Shown here one piece after another: positions 35,546 to 54,369 of a stretch of DNA of 64,000 nucleotides (positions are counted from its first letter, which is position 1; the number at the start of each line of letters is the position of its first letter). This DNA comes from Dimorphilus gyrociliatus. Lineage: Eukaryota > Annelida > Polychaeta > Dinophilidae. The notes below the pieces were generated by a model, which saw nothing but the letters and a program-made list of their open reading frames with translations, searched no databases and was not told the DNA's origin. The stretch is from assembly GCA_904063045.1 (NCBI GenBank), contig CAJFCJ010000013.1:664156-728155 (forward strand). The letters run 5' to 3'. The position numbers were made by a program, and so were the translations under genes.

Positions 35546-37222
35546 ATGAAGGCAGTAATATTCAGGAAGGACTTGGTCGTTTTCCTCTGTTTTGGGCTAT
35601 TCGGTGAGCTTACCAACATTTGCATAGTAGTAAAGCGAATTCTATTTATTAATTACTTTTTCTCTCTATCCGTCCACGTCTCTCATCCTCTTCTCTCCTG
35701 TTAATCGTATATAGCCTTAGGCAAGAGTTTAGAAGCGATGACAGCTATCTTACCAGATAAAGACTTATTTGCAAGTTTGTCCTTCAACTTTGCGGCAAAG
35801 CTTGCCCACAGACTTTGTAGGTATATTATTACTTGACAGAACGTGGTTACTTGACAATTTGATCATCTATGACTGTTAGATCAACTACAAACGCTACTAA
35901 GACCGAAACCGATGCCCATTGCCTATCTTTTCACAAAAAATTACTGTTTAACGGGCCGTTAAATTCTTTTGATGTTGCCAATCAGTACAACTTGACAAAG
36001 AACGAATTTCTGGAGGATTTCGAAAGATTTAGCCTTATCGTCAGTTGTAATAGGAATGCGAATACACTGATTGGCATTGTCAATATTATTGACAACGATG
36101 AACTTGAATTTTTCCAATTTCCTAACGATGTATCATCATCATTATCATCATCATCACCGTCGTCGTCATCATCATCATCATCATCGTCATCGTCATCGTC
36201 ATTACCAATTGAGGAGATGAGGGTAGTCAAATTGTCCTATTATCTTGATCTTAGAAACAATGGTATAGAAATGGATAACTTATGTCAGTGAGTAGAGTAA
36301 ACACTTGAACTAGTTAAAAATGGACGAAATTCATACTTGTCTTTCGAACAGCATCTCAACCCATAATGATAAGAATATCATATTTAATATTTCATCGGTT
36401 GCTTCATCTATAAAGTTAGCAAATGCAAATCATTACAGTAGATCACTTTTCAGTCTAAGAGGTAATGATGATTGGTTTGCTCAACCCAGATTAGCGAAAG
36501 TGTTCAAGTCTTCTTTAATTGAAAAGCCTTGTCTGGACGAAATAAGGGGCTCCTCTTTAAATATTACGAATGGAACACTACGACTTCTTCGAACTTTGAC
36601 CGACGTTGTAACTGCTAAACGGCAATCAATTTGTTTCGTTATGCCGGCGGATAGGAACATGATTGTTGAAATCCTTACGGACCGCAAATTGAATCTAAAA
36701 ATCATTGGCTATTTGGAAAATGGGCTTATGACACGTTTTCTATTCTTTAGAAAGAATAAGGAAATATCCAGGATAGATACTAATAGTATTTTTTGCGGAG
36801 GTACCAAATTTGATTTCACCGGCAAGGAATTTTTATTCTTAGAACGAGATGATTTCAAAGCTTCAGCCGAAGATGGTACAGTTTACATAGTTTTAAAGGA
36901 TTTGGGTCGAAAAGTACAAATAAAAATTGTCCGATTGATAAACAGTAGCGGGATTGGCTTTAGCTTTGAGCTTATGAACATCGGTGGCGACTGGAGTTCG
37001 GACTGTTTAACTGGCGGACTAATGGGAACGATTGCAAACTTTTCAATCTACGAACAATCAGAATTGGTCACAGAGATGGAAGATATAAATAGAAGGGCAG
37101 TTGTTAACATTAATAATAAACCGACTGCCGCCTATCTAGCAGATGAGTCGGCGAGTTGTTGGCTATTGATGGATAACGATTTTCACTTTTCCAACCTCTT
37201 TGCTAATTTTGTTCACCTTTAA
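35546..37222 (+). CDS. Secreted protein with ITIH C-terminal domain only
   Basis: Four exons (35546-35603, 35715-35820, 35880-36287, 36352-37222) join in phase and give 480 aa. A signal peptide is evident (RKDLVVFLCFGLFALG). The first half is unrecognised and carries a serine run encoded by TCA/TCG repeats (about 36130-36203). The second half matches the C-terminal region of inter-alpha-trypsin inhibitor heavy chains: SICFVMPADRNMIVEIL (ITIH: ICFNIDE...), then GKEFLFLERDD and GGLMGTIANF (ITIH: HGLLGQFFQPF). The end, SASCWLLMDND and SNLF, parallels VVCWFVHNN and PNLF. The VIT and VWA domains and the DPHF chondroitin-linkage site are absent. Its role is unknown; extracellular matrix or body fluid is likely. 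Confidence 0.7.
36130..36203 (+). repeat. Coding TCA/TCG/TCC repeat (polyserine)
   Basis: Trinucleotide repeat inside the third exon of the ITIH-like gene. It encodes about 22 serines broken once by Leu and once by Pro and is likely length-polymorphic. Confidence 0.85.
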
Positions 37223-38118
37223 ACTGTTCGTTCATATATTCTTGCATTTACTTTCAATATTTTAGGTAAATAGGTGGGAATTGCAATAATACATTGTGTT
37301 GAAAAATGAACATTTGTAAGATTTCACTTGAAATTATAGACCAGCAATTGGGGACGCTAGGTACATCTGATAGAAAGGGATAATTTACCCTGAAAATGTT
37401 TAGACTAAATAAAACTTCGAAATTGAAGGATGGAATAAACTTTTGATATTTTTACGGCCAGACATGGATAATGCTATAACCAACTATCAAAGCAAACAGT
37501 TTTCTGAAGCAACAATCAATTTCAGTTCAGAATCTCGCTTTATAATTTACATCGTGTAGATTTGTACGGATTAATTTAGGATTCATTTAAGCTTTCTTTC
37601 AATGATTCTCTCTTGCGTTTTGAAACAGTAATAGTTTTTTATCTAAAAAAAAAGCAGTAAGACTATTGCAAAATATAATCAAACGCTTATTTAGCAGCTT
37701 TTCCATACGGAAAATCCTTTTTGTATTTTCCATTTTCTAAAGCATGTTCATAATCAATACATAAATATAACGTTACAAAAGACAAACTCAACAATGTTTC
37801 AACAAAATTCAGTTGAGATCGTATAAAATTAATAAAGCAAAGAATCAAAAAAATTAAGCTCTCTCTCTATTCGCAAAAAAGGAAAACCAATCAACCAACG
37901 TAGTGCGTTCGACCATTCGACCAAATTTTAAATATAAAATGTAACAAACTAAAGATACGTTTCTAAATTTATCGTATAAAAATGCAGCGGTAGCTAAATG
38001 ATAACTTAGTGATAGCATTTATGAAATTAGCAAGGAAATCAAATAGATTAGAAATATAATCATTCGACTCCTAAATGCAAGCGCAACCATATACATAAAC
38101 GTTAATCATCAAGATATT
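37223..38118. other. Convergent intergenic region
   Basis: 3' flanks of the ITIH-like gene (+) and the acidic membrane-protein gene (-). AATAAA-type signals are present; no coding frame is supported. Confidence 0.5.
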
Positions 38119-39169
38119 TTAAACACTATTATGCATATTATAATCGGCCATTTGATGAAATGGTCTAATTACACGTTGGGCGTCTGGTGTCTCCAAATCC
38201 AGATACTGAGAAGCTAACGATTGGGTTCCTATTCTAGATGCCATGGTCATATCAAGCTTTGCTAAATTAGCCTGTCGCCAACTCTTCTTCTTTCGCTTCA
38301 TCGGACCAATTGATTTCATACGGCCAATATGCTCTGGTCTCTCCTCCAATATCGCTGCAAAAGAAACATGAAATTAGTAATACTTGCTTAAATGTTTAAA
38401 GTCAGTATTACAAACCTGATAACATGTGCTGTTCTTCAGTAGGCTCTTCTTCCTCACTAGTTTCCATTTCTTCTATGTCCGTAGGCTCCTTCAGCTCTGT
38501 CTTCTCCTCAAAAATATCCTCTTCAGTTAATTCCATTCCTTCTTCACGAGCCTCTTCACATATTTCCATTTCACTTTCACAGTGACAGTGGCAATTGCAA
38601 TTATTGTTATCAGCGATATCTTCGGATTCCCCCAACATTTCTTCTTCATCAAGTGGCTTATCGTTTTCAATTCCTTCCATTGGTCCATCATGAGCATCGC
38701 TATCGTATACTTCAACCTCAACTCCCTCCTCATCGACATACTGCGAGTCCACATCAACGTTAGCTATAGTTAAAAAAAATGATCTTATAAATACTGTATT
38801 TCAAGTTATTGAACTACTTACACTCAATAAAAGATTCAAACTTCTTACCACCTGAAATGATAGAACGTAAATTTTAATATTAACATCTAATTAAATGTCT
38901 TTTGTTGTTTTTTTTTGTTTTACTTACAGCACGATCTTAGAATGATATGAGCATTTACTGAACAAACGAGAAAGGGCTGCAATAAAAAACGTTAATTGAA
39001 ATTAAAAAAAATTTACCGGGAAAATAAACATTTTACTACTTACGGTTAAGAGTAAGCACATTAAGCCCCATCGTCCACCTCCTACAGACCAAACAAGAAT
39101 ACAAAGAATGGATGATAGTGTAGCAACAACTAATGCAAAATAGAGTTGTAATCTGGTCTTAACTTTCAT
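38119..39169 (-). CDS. Two-TM protein with acidic and Cys/His-rich tail, unrecognised
   Basis: Five exons join in phase: 39169-39043, about 38987-38931, about 38849-38823, 38766-38416 and 38354-38119. A basic start (MKVKTRLQLY) leads into a helix (FALVVATLSSILCILVW), a GGGRWG turn and a second helix (LMCLLLTPFLVCSVNAHIIL). A Cys pair (RSCCGKKF) follows. The next about 115 residues are very acidic and contain NNNCNCHCHCE, alternating Cys/His that could bind a metal. The end is basic then mixed (RMKSIGPMKRKKKSWRQ). No family is recognised. Two CACGTG E-boxes lie within 530 bp upstream. Confidence 0.6.
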
Positions 39170-39302
39170 TTTTAAAGGATATTCTAAAGAAAAGAAATAT
39201 ATTTTACTATTTAGCTTTTAACAATTAGTAATGTACATATATATATATATATTAATTAAATATCGTCTTCGTGTCCATAATCTATGACATTTATATATCA
39301 CG

Positions 39303-39310
39303 GTCACGTG
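39303..39310. promoter_or_regulatory. GTCACGTG E-box
   Basis: Palindromic CACGTG core in a GTCACGTGGC context, about 135 bp upstream of the start codon of the acidic membrane-protein gene. It matches the preference of USF/MITF/TFE-type bHLH-Zip factors. Confidence 0.4.
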
Positions 39311-39696
39311 GCAAAAATTTTTTTCAAAGAATCGTGCGCTATTCTCTCATTTTGGAAAGAATTAAAAAGTATTTTCTTCAATTTAATAGAATATAATTGT
39401 CTTAAATATAAAGTGTTCCACATGACAAGCTAGTTATCGTTGGTATCTAGGTTGGAAAAAGAAAAACAACGAACTTCTCAACTTTATTTCACTTGCAAAG
39501 AAAAGTTTTAAGTATTAACAAACGTCTTTAGGTTATTTATTATCTGTCATTTTGAAAAGGTATAAATGATAAGCTAATTAAATAAGGAAAAGCAAACGTT
39601 CTAAAACTTACATCCGTCTTCAAAATTGTGGCTCTTATTGAGTACTTCTTACTTTAGCTTCTCGGCGCAAAAGGAAGAACCAAGATATATGCCAGT

Positions 39697-39704
39697 GTCA
39701 CGTG
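39697..39704. promoter_or_regulatory. GTCACGTG E-box
   Basis: Second CACGTG site (GTGTCACGTGGTCACC), about 530 bp upstream of the same gene. Confidence 0.35.
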
Positions 39705-42700
39705 GTCACCAAGTGGAGAGCCCACGACTTTAAAACGAGGCTAAACAAGAATTTTTCATAAAAGTTAAAACTTAAAAATCTTTAGCTAAAACTTTAAAAT
39801 TTGAGAATAATCTTGAATTGAATATTTATTTCATAGAAATAATTAACGCCCTCTTAAGGTAAAAGTTGAGTAGTGTTAAAAAAATTAATGTAAAGTTATT
39901 GCTAATTGGATAGAGCCATCTTTGAAATTACACTGATATTATAGAAAGTTTTAGCAGCAATTGATATAAAGAAAAACAGTTAATTTTAAATAAAATACTG
40001 TTTATATACAATTCTATGGGGAATTTGCAACAAGTAGAAGATCCTGTTTACAGCTCAAACATCTGTATTACTAAAATGCTACTTGTTCCGATAAAATTGG
40101 AAGAGTCGTTGATGGATATGAAACCTGATTAAATACAATGTAAAATTGTTTTTTCTTTTTTTTTTTTTAAAATAAATCTATTCCATTTATCATCAATTTA
40201 AGTCTATTTATAAATTTATCATCTGTAAAAATTGTTACTCTAACCATAAGAATTTGTTGAATTGAAAGATATCAGAATGGAAAACCAGTTGGGTTCTTAT
40301 CGAACTTTAAATAAATACTTGATAAAAAGATTAAAATTTAATTTTTTATGTGTTTCGAAAGGTAATATACTAAACTAAAATGCTACTATTGATTAGATTA
40401 GAAATGTTATTTTCATCTTAAACTTACTTGAAGATTATCATCTTCTGTTAGAAACAAAGATGAGTGAATTGATTAAACGAACAAAACAACTGTAATAGTT
40501 CAATATATCTGAATTTATTTTATTTTTACAGATTAAAAAAAGACCAAGAAAATTTTCTTCCGATTCTATCTATCCATCTATCTATCTTCCTTCCTATCCA
40601 TCTACTCTATTCGATTTCTTTTATATATATTTTACAGACAGAGAGTCAATAATCAAATTAAACTATAATTATAACATAAAGTATAAATAGCTCGCCTGTA
40701 CGACTACGCTTACCGGTAGAAAAATATATAAAAAGATAACAAAAATCCAAAGGATTGTGTTACCATTTTTTCCTACTCATTTCAAAGGTTTTTAGCTAGT
40801 ATTTTCCAACAAAAGAACGAAAAAATTTGCAGTTTAAGTATGAATTTCATAAAATTATTAATAGTTTTTCTATTGATAGATTTCTAGCAAAGGTGGGTCA
40901 AATACACTAGTTTTAGTATAAAATAATATATTTAGAATAGGGAAAAGAGTGAGAGAGAGTGAGTGACTGGGATAAGAAAGGGTGGAACCTTCTTGAATCG
41001 ACCTACATTTTTTTCATTGTGGACTACAACCGTTTTAAAATAGCAAATATACATAATTTTTCTTATGAAACAAAAGAATAATATCTCTTAACTGCTGGCT
41101 GTTAAACGAAACTCGTAGGTTTTAGCCTTCAAGGTCACGCTTTTTCTCATGTGTAGATTAAGTATATAGGTTCCTTTTTTTTTGTTATATTGGCTTTTTT
41201 TCTCATCTCGAAACCTTCCCCTCATTAGTTAAAGTTTGTATACTAGGTTACGCGATAAAACAAACAATTACCAAATGTTGTGTAATCAATCATAAAATAA
41301 TGTTGTTTTGGATAGAAATGATCAAAACTAAATTAAAAGGAAAAAGGGAAAAATATGTATTAATTATCATCATCATTATTATCATCATTATAGTCATTTT
41401 TACGATATTTAAATAGAAATTATATATATATATAAATATATATATATATTACGAAAATTTGCATTTTAATCATAAAATAAATAAGAAAAAACACAAAATG
41501 AATTATAATTTATGTAAAATTCTTAAAATTTATTCAACCTTCAATTTGCCACGAGTCGAAAAAAGCGAGCTGAAGCTAAACAGTTATAATCGTTACCAAC
41601 ACACTCCTATAGAGCAGAGTTTTTAAGAACTTATTTACATATAGACGTGCGTTAACAGAACTATACGAAAGCAATGAGGAATGCAGGGGATACTGTATTT
41701 CTAGAACGATATTTTTTTTGTGCATTTGAGTTGATTTGTTGACACTGAGATTACATACATCTTGAGCAATATACATTATGGACAGGATCACACCTATTGC
41801 TACTTTCCGATTATCCAGAATTTTTTAGGGGAACAGCGACACACCTTTTTTCTTTACTTTTCCTTCATTGGATCTTCGGCGATGCCGGCTGTGCATTTGA
41901 CAGACAACGTTTAATTAAACGTCAATTTTTTTAAGTGTGTTGATAGAAAAGGTTGAGGTAAAATTATACCTTAGAAACAACGGGTAGACAACACATTTAA
42001 AATGCACATGCAACTAAATCTTCCGGCAATATATCAATTTGCGTAAGATGTTGGATCCATCAACATATATTAGTATTTGGATCAGGTAGCAACTATTGAT
42101 TTTAAGTATTTTTTGAACAAGAGGCATATATCTATCTTATTAGTTTTAAAAGCAGGGAAGGATCTTGATAGTTTTTTTTTTGCTATTTAATATAAAATTG
42201 CTTATATATGATGTGAAAGAAAAAAAACAAATGCTCTTTTTCGTTTGCCATCAGATTAATGTTATATGCATTAAATTTTTAAAAAAATATCTAAAAATTT
42301 TGTTTTTGGCATCTAAGCTAACTTTTTTTTAATGGCTAGCTAAATATGTTCACATATTGACTTTTTAAAGACAAGACATTCTTTAAAGAGCAAAGTACCA
42401 AAATGCAAAACAAGTTGACTGTGTCAGATTACAACGATTGTCAAATAAACGGACGCCTTGCATAGAAAAGTTTGCTATTAAAAGATGAAATTTTTTTTTA
42501 TCCGGCGTGTGGTAGAGAGCATCTAGAGACTGAGTATATATATAGATTGTTTAGAAAAAAAAACCTGTTTTAGTTTGACTCCGGGGTTTCAGCTAAGGTA
42601 ACACAGTAAAATCAAAGTTAAAAAAGACATCAATCTTTACAAATATATTCAAATTCAACAAAATGGCAAAGATATTAGAAATATTCATAATTTTAAATAA

Positions 42701-42772
42701 ATAAGTATATACACATTCGCGTACTATATACTTATTTCCTACAATGACATATATAAATATATATATATAAGC

Positions 42773-42809
<37 letters not shown>

Positions 42810-42941
42810 TATATGTATTAGATATACAAGTATAATTATATATACATATTCGGATTATTATATATTAAAGACTATAAGTAAAGTGAATAACATTTTTTCT
42901 TAGTTACAAAAAACTCTATGCCAAAAAGAAAACATTTAAGT
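39705..42941. other. AT-rich region, SERCA 3' flank
   Basis: No gene is supported. It probably includes the SERCA 3' UTR at its right end; an AT run at about 42755-42816 and ATACTGTAT near 41690 are present. The gene-free stretch is about 3.2 kb long. Confidence 0.5.
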
Positions 42942-49472
<6,531 letters not shown>

Positions 49473-51592
49473 ATTCTAACGAGCTCTCTTTTCGGCAACG
49501 ATCACAAATTGGACGATTATGCTAAACAAGCCCACAAAATAAACTTCGTCTCTTTCGATCTCTCTCTATCTTTTTCTTCTCTTCTCTTTTACTCGATCGC
49601 AAGCTAAAAAAAATGCCGATTCATTAGTATAGAGTAAAAACGTTGAGATCTGTCCATGCTGCATATTTATTATAAGTAATCAGACTCATAAAAAAAAGAA
49701 CTAAATAGTACAAAAATCGTAATAAAGTTTAAAACAACCCTAAGATTATAGAATAGAAAAAGAAAAGAAAAATCGACCAGAAACAGTGCTCCTGGTCTCA
49801 AAAAATTACATGAAGTTCTGCTGCGAGAGCTTCTACTTCAATGATTTATCGATGTGGAGTCCACACATAGTAGCGTATCGTATCGAAGGAGATATGACTA
49901 ACGATTCATTATCGGTAATATACGATCATAAAACTGATACTTGGTTATTCTTGTACCTCATCATTAAAAAATTTTATAACTAATTTGCATATTATGACTT
50001 TTATAAATTAAAGAGATAATTATCAAATCATTTAATTGGATTTTAATTTAAATTTTATTTTGGTGCAAAATTTCATATATCGAATAAAAAATCGAATTTA
50101 ACGATAAGCGCATTTTCAAACAGAACACTCTATCGATTTAATTTTTTGACGATTCGATGAGCATTACGGAAGGGATGGCGGCTTCACTCTTACAGCATGT
50201 GGGGGTGGCAAGTTTTTTAGCAGACGAATTTTTAACAGAATTTAAAAAAACATGATTTTTATTAACTATAAATGTAATATTTTTTATATATACAATCTTT
50301 ATTGATTTATTAGAGAATGTTGGTTTCGATGCAATATCTACAAACGACTTCTTCTAGAAAATTTTGTGAAAAAACTTTAAAAAATCTAAAATATTTCCTC
50401 TGCATAAAATCAACTCATCCGAGATGTGGCCATTTTCGTCGTGTGTTTGTAGTTGATTGGTCGCAAGAAAGTCACGTGACAAGAGCAATCCCGATTTGGT
50501 CATCTAAAATATTTTCTAGGCCTCTAAGCTCGACGTAAATAGTTATTGGTGCTGTAATACTGAATATTCACCTCAGTACGCATTTCAACTTTTATATTTT
50601 ACAAAGTTTTCTTACTTTTTTTTTATTTCACCAACTTATTACAATCTTAAGTAAGTGACTATCCGGTTATTTGAATTGGGAAAATTGGAAATTTGCACTC
50701 TATTTTCAGCCTGTAATAAGTTCAATGACTTTCAACTTCGTTATTTTTAAATGGCTGAAATGTTCTAAAAGAAGTAACACTTCCTTTCTATTTCTTTTAA
50801 ACAAAGAAAATTAACTTGGAGCCAACTTTAGTGGCTTTTCAATGGTTAAAACATTTGTTGTATAGCATTTCCGATCATCTATAAACAAAGATAAGGTCAT
50901 TAATCATCCTGGAACTTCAGAAAATATCAATAACCTTGTTCCAAGCCAACTTACATATTAAGTTTCAGGATAAAATTTAGTTCAAATTGTTTTAAAGAAA
51001 AATCAAGTATATTAACGAAATTATAGGAAAGAACTAGTTCATCTTCTCTATCTTCCTATTTTTAAACTGAGAAGAAAGCATTTCTTTATTAACATTTTCT
51101 ATATACATTGTAAACTAATATCTCTAATCGCCTAAACATATATAATTTATATACCTAATTAAAATTATTGCAAAATTAAATGACATAGAAAATGGGTACT
51201 GCGGGCGGAGTTATTCCTCCCGAAACGTTTTGCGGACGGTGTTCTTAACCTATAAGAGAATGACCTGACTTCTCTACTCAGTACTTGGCAAAGATGTATG
51301 TATTATTTAAGGTTCAGCTGGTAAAATAAATAAATGCGCAAAGAGCTAAATATAACTAAACGGCAATCGAATTTACGAACCCATAAAAATTTTTAGGTAC
51401 CACGAATTCTATTTAAATACTTTATTCAAACGGAATACCACAAATAAAGAGAGACCTCTAAATAGAAGCACTACATTCCCTTACATTCCTTTGCATAAAC
51501 TTTTGGATATAGCTATAGGTTTTATAAATAATATAACAGATTTGAACTCAGACAAGTTGGCGCCATTTAATCGTGACGGTAATATCGCTCAA
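49473..51592. other. Divergent promoter region of SERCA and neuferricin
   Basis: SERCA (-) and neuferricin (+) start at its two ends. It contains a perfect palindrome GTCACGTGAC at 50471-50480 and a GATTGG box near 50456. A C-poor AT-rich stretch follows. Open frames inside are not supported. Confidence 0.5.
50471..50480. promoter_or_regulatory. Palindromic E-box GTCACGTGAC
   Basis: Exact 10-bp palindrome with CACGTG core, identical to the CLEAR-type/USF consensus. It is flanked by a CCAAT-type box (GATTGG) 13 bp upstream and TATTGG 50 bp downstream, a typical promoter arrangement. No coding start lies within 1 kb, so a distal 5' UTR exon is implied. Confidence 0.5.
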
Positions 51593-52521
51593 ATGGCAAT
51601 GGGAAGGTCTCTTGGTACGACTTTTGTCGTATTAGCTATCTTTGGTGTTCTTCTTTCCTTATATTTCGACCAAAATCTAGTGTCTGAAATTCTTAGTAAG
51701 TTCAGCGTGTCACTATTAGTTGTTCAAAGTCCTGCAACTCGAGTTTTTACTATAGAAGAGTTAAGGTGTGTAAAACTTTTTTGTAAAATAGAATAATTAA
51801 TTCATTTTACCCGTAGTAAATATGATGGAAGTGAAAATAGTTTGGGCCTATACTTATCCATTATGGGTGAAGTATTTGATGTAAGTAAAGGTGCCAAATT
51901 TTACGGACCAGGGGGCGGTTATCACTTTTTTTCAGGTTAATTAAATACCCTATAATGAGTATTTTTTCTAAAAATATAATCAATTTACTAGGAAGAGATG
52001 CTTCTAAAGCTTTTATTACTGGAAAATTTGAAGATGGTCTGACAGATAATGTCGATGAACTATCGCCAACGGATTTAGTAGCGCTAGTGGATTGGAAAGA
52101 CTTTTATCATAAGGAGTACAAATATGTCGGAAAGCTTGATGGATGGTTTTTTAATTCTGACGGCCAGCCGACCGAAAATTACAAAATGGTGAACGAAAAA
52201 CTAGAAATAGCAAAATTGGAAAAACACAGTGATAAACTTGATGAACAGATGTTTCCCCCTTGTAACTCCGAGTGGTCTCAAGCTGATGGTGGCTTTGTTT
52301 GGTGTTCAAAATCGTCTGGTGGAATTGAAAGAAATTGGGTAGGAGTTCCGAGAAGATATTTCAGATCTGGAAAAACTGAACCTCGTTGCGCGTGCGTCAG
52401 AACAACAGGTCCACCCTCTGACAATAGAGCAAGCAAATCAAACAACGGAGATTTGGACAACCCCAACCTTAGGGAATATCAAAATTGTGATAGACTATCT
52501 GAGAGATGTAGAGTTATGTAG
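51593..52521 (+). CDS. CYB5D2: Neuferricin (CYB5D2), MAPR-family haem-binding protein
   Basis: Three exons (51593-51765, 51817-51935, 51992-52521) join in phase and encode about 273 aa. A signal-anchor helix ([17 protein letters not shown]) comes first. The MAPR/cytochrome-b5-like domain follows: [48 protein letters not shown], then [20 protein letters not shown]. The C-terminal block is diagnostic of neuferricin: [53 protein letters not shown]. The family is secreted or ER-linked and is reported to promote neurogenesis in mammals. It is convergent with the hydrolase-like gene, with stops 57 bp apart. Confidence 0.92.
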
Positions 52522-52578
52522 ACTTTAAGATTTGACTATCTTTTTCATTCAGCATTTCAATCATTCCAATTAATTTCT

Positions 52579-53902
52579 TTATTCTTTATCAAGTTCTGAA
52601 TGCATTTTCATGATAATATTTAAGCATAAATCATCTTCTAGTATAGCTCCAGACTCTTTATGGAATACTAACGAGTGTGATTGTTTCTTTGCCAAATCGA
52701 TGTCTAATAAACAAAGAGTATTGGCATAAAATGCTTAATAAATAATCATAATTAAGGAAGATATATATTTGGAATATATTACCGTTGTAGCATTCAATAT
52801 GTGTAGTTTGTGGAAGTTCTAAATATTGTTCCAGTTTTTCTTTAGTCTTTTTTGATTCACTGTCATTAGAAAACACAAAGAGGAAGGGTAGATGATTGTG
52901 CCTTAGCAGGAAATAAGAGCCAGATGACTAAGAGGATTAAAAAGTTTATTAAAAAGTGTTTGTCGTGGTAAATTAACATCAGACATTGTTCATATTGATT
53001 CCTGACACAAATTGTGCTACTGCTAATGACTGCTGTTTGCTCATATTTCTACCATACAAAAACTTTATGGACGGTTTTAGGATTAAGGTAGATAAAACTT
53101 GTTGTAATATGGATCCGTTGTTATTCCAATCAGTGTAGAATTTCGAAATTTTTACTTGTCTATAGCGTAAATCATAGTAAGTTTTGATTTATTGCAGCAA
53201 TAAATTTACCTATCATCGAAAGAAAATATATTTGGTGGTAAAATGGATGTAAATTGTTTTAATCGCATTGAATTCCTAATTTGAGTTGCAAGTGTTAAAC
53301 CAGCTGCTATTGCATTTCCATGACAAACAATGGAATCTATCCTGAAGAGTTTATAAAAGAAATATAGTTTAAACATTGAATTTAAATTCTCTTTATTTTG
53401 AGCTCACCTATCAATGGATATATTGTTCAGAAAATTTAACACGTATAGTGCTAGTTCTTCGGTTTCAAAGTTGAAAAATTTCCTATCTATTCTACTTTCT
53501 ATCCGTGACCCTCCGAACACTATTAGTGGATAATTACTCAAAAACAGAATCGAAAGATATATTTGGAGACATACAAGGCCAATCTGGGATAATAACTCTG
53601 CAGTGATTTTCATGAAACTTTTCTGCCAACCTTCTTAAATCCGATTTATCACCGGGGATGTTTGGAAGGAGGAGCACATTTGGGTGTTTCAATTTAACCC
53701 CGACTGGCAGTTCATGGCCAGTGTCGATATATTTTGCGTTAATTTTTATAGGATTGGGTCTCTCCTGCCACATATCATTATTGGTAAGTAAATGTACATT
53801 TAACTCCTTCCAGCAAGACCCGCTATAAGAAGTTTTCAAAATATTATAGATTTTCTTAGCATGTCGATTTATAATGAGTGATCGAGTTAATTGGTGAATC
53901 AT
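52579..53902 (-). CDS. Alpha/beta-hydrolase-like protein (DUF1057-like)
   Basis: Six or so exons. The first runs 53902-53567 and reads MIHQLTRSLIINRH...YIDTGHELP, NVLLLPNIPGDKSDLRRLAE, CRVIIPDWP. The next reads LFGGSRIESRIDRKFFN, then RIDSIVCHGNAIAAGLTLA, a block at the nucleophile-elbow position. Later exons read VKISKFYTDWNN, SSGSYFLLRHNHLPFLFVF, SNDSESKKTKEKL and end HSELDKE. The layout (PNIPGDKSD loop, DWP strand end, GxGNA elbow) fits alpha/beta hydrolases of the nematode-expanded DUF1057 group. The usual catalytic Ser of the elbow is replaced (CHGNAI), so it may be non-catalytic. It shares a 468-bp divergent promoter with syntaxin. Confidence 0.6.
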
Positions 53903-54369
53903 AATTTCCAGATTAAATTTGTACTATCGTAAAGTTATCTACATTTTATGAATAATTACAGCATTCACGAAGTTTTTGTTGGAAGTTACACTTTCAAAAC
54001 AGACCAACACGTGTTCCGGTTTCAAACTTCCGGTGAAAAAATGGTTCTCAATAGATTAATATATATAGTTTAATTAAAAAGTATATTATACAATAAGAGA
54101 TATTTTAAATACACTTTTAAAGCGTTCCAATGTACTTTTATAGAACAACGAATATGAAAAAGTCTTAATTAGATGTGACAGGATGTAGAATCATCTGAAA
54201 TTTTCTCGCGCCTGCGCAAAGTGCGGTAACAAGGCTGCGAAATATTAAAATTTTATTGATTATTGCTTATTTTAGTATGATTTCGCTATCTTGGTATATC
54301 CTTGATTTAAACTAAACACAAATCACGGATTTCTTACGTATTTTCAATATATGAACCTTAAAATACAAG

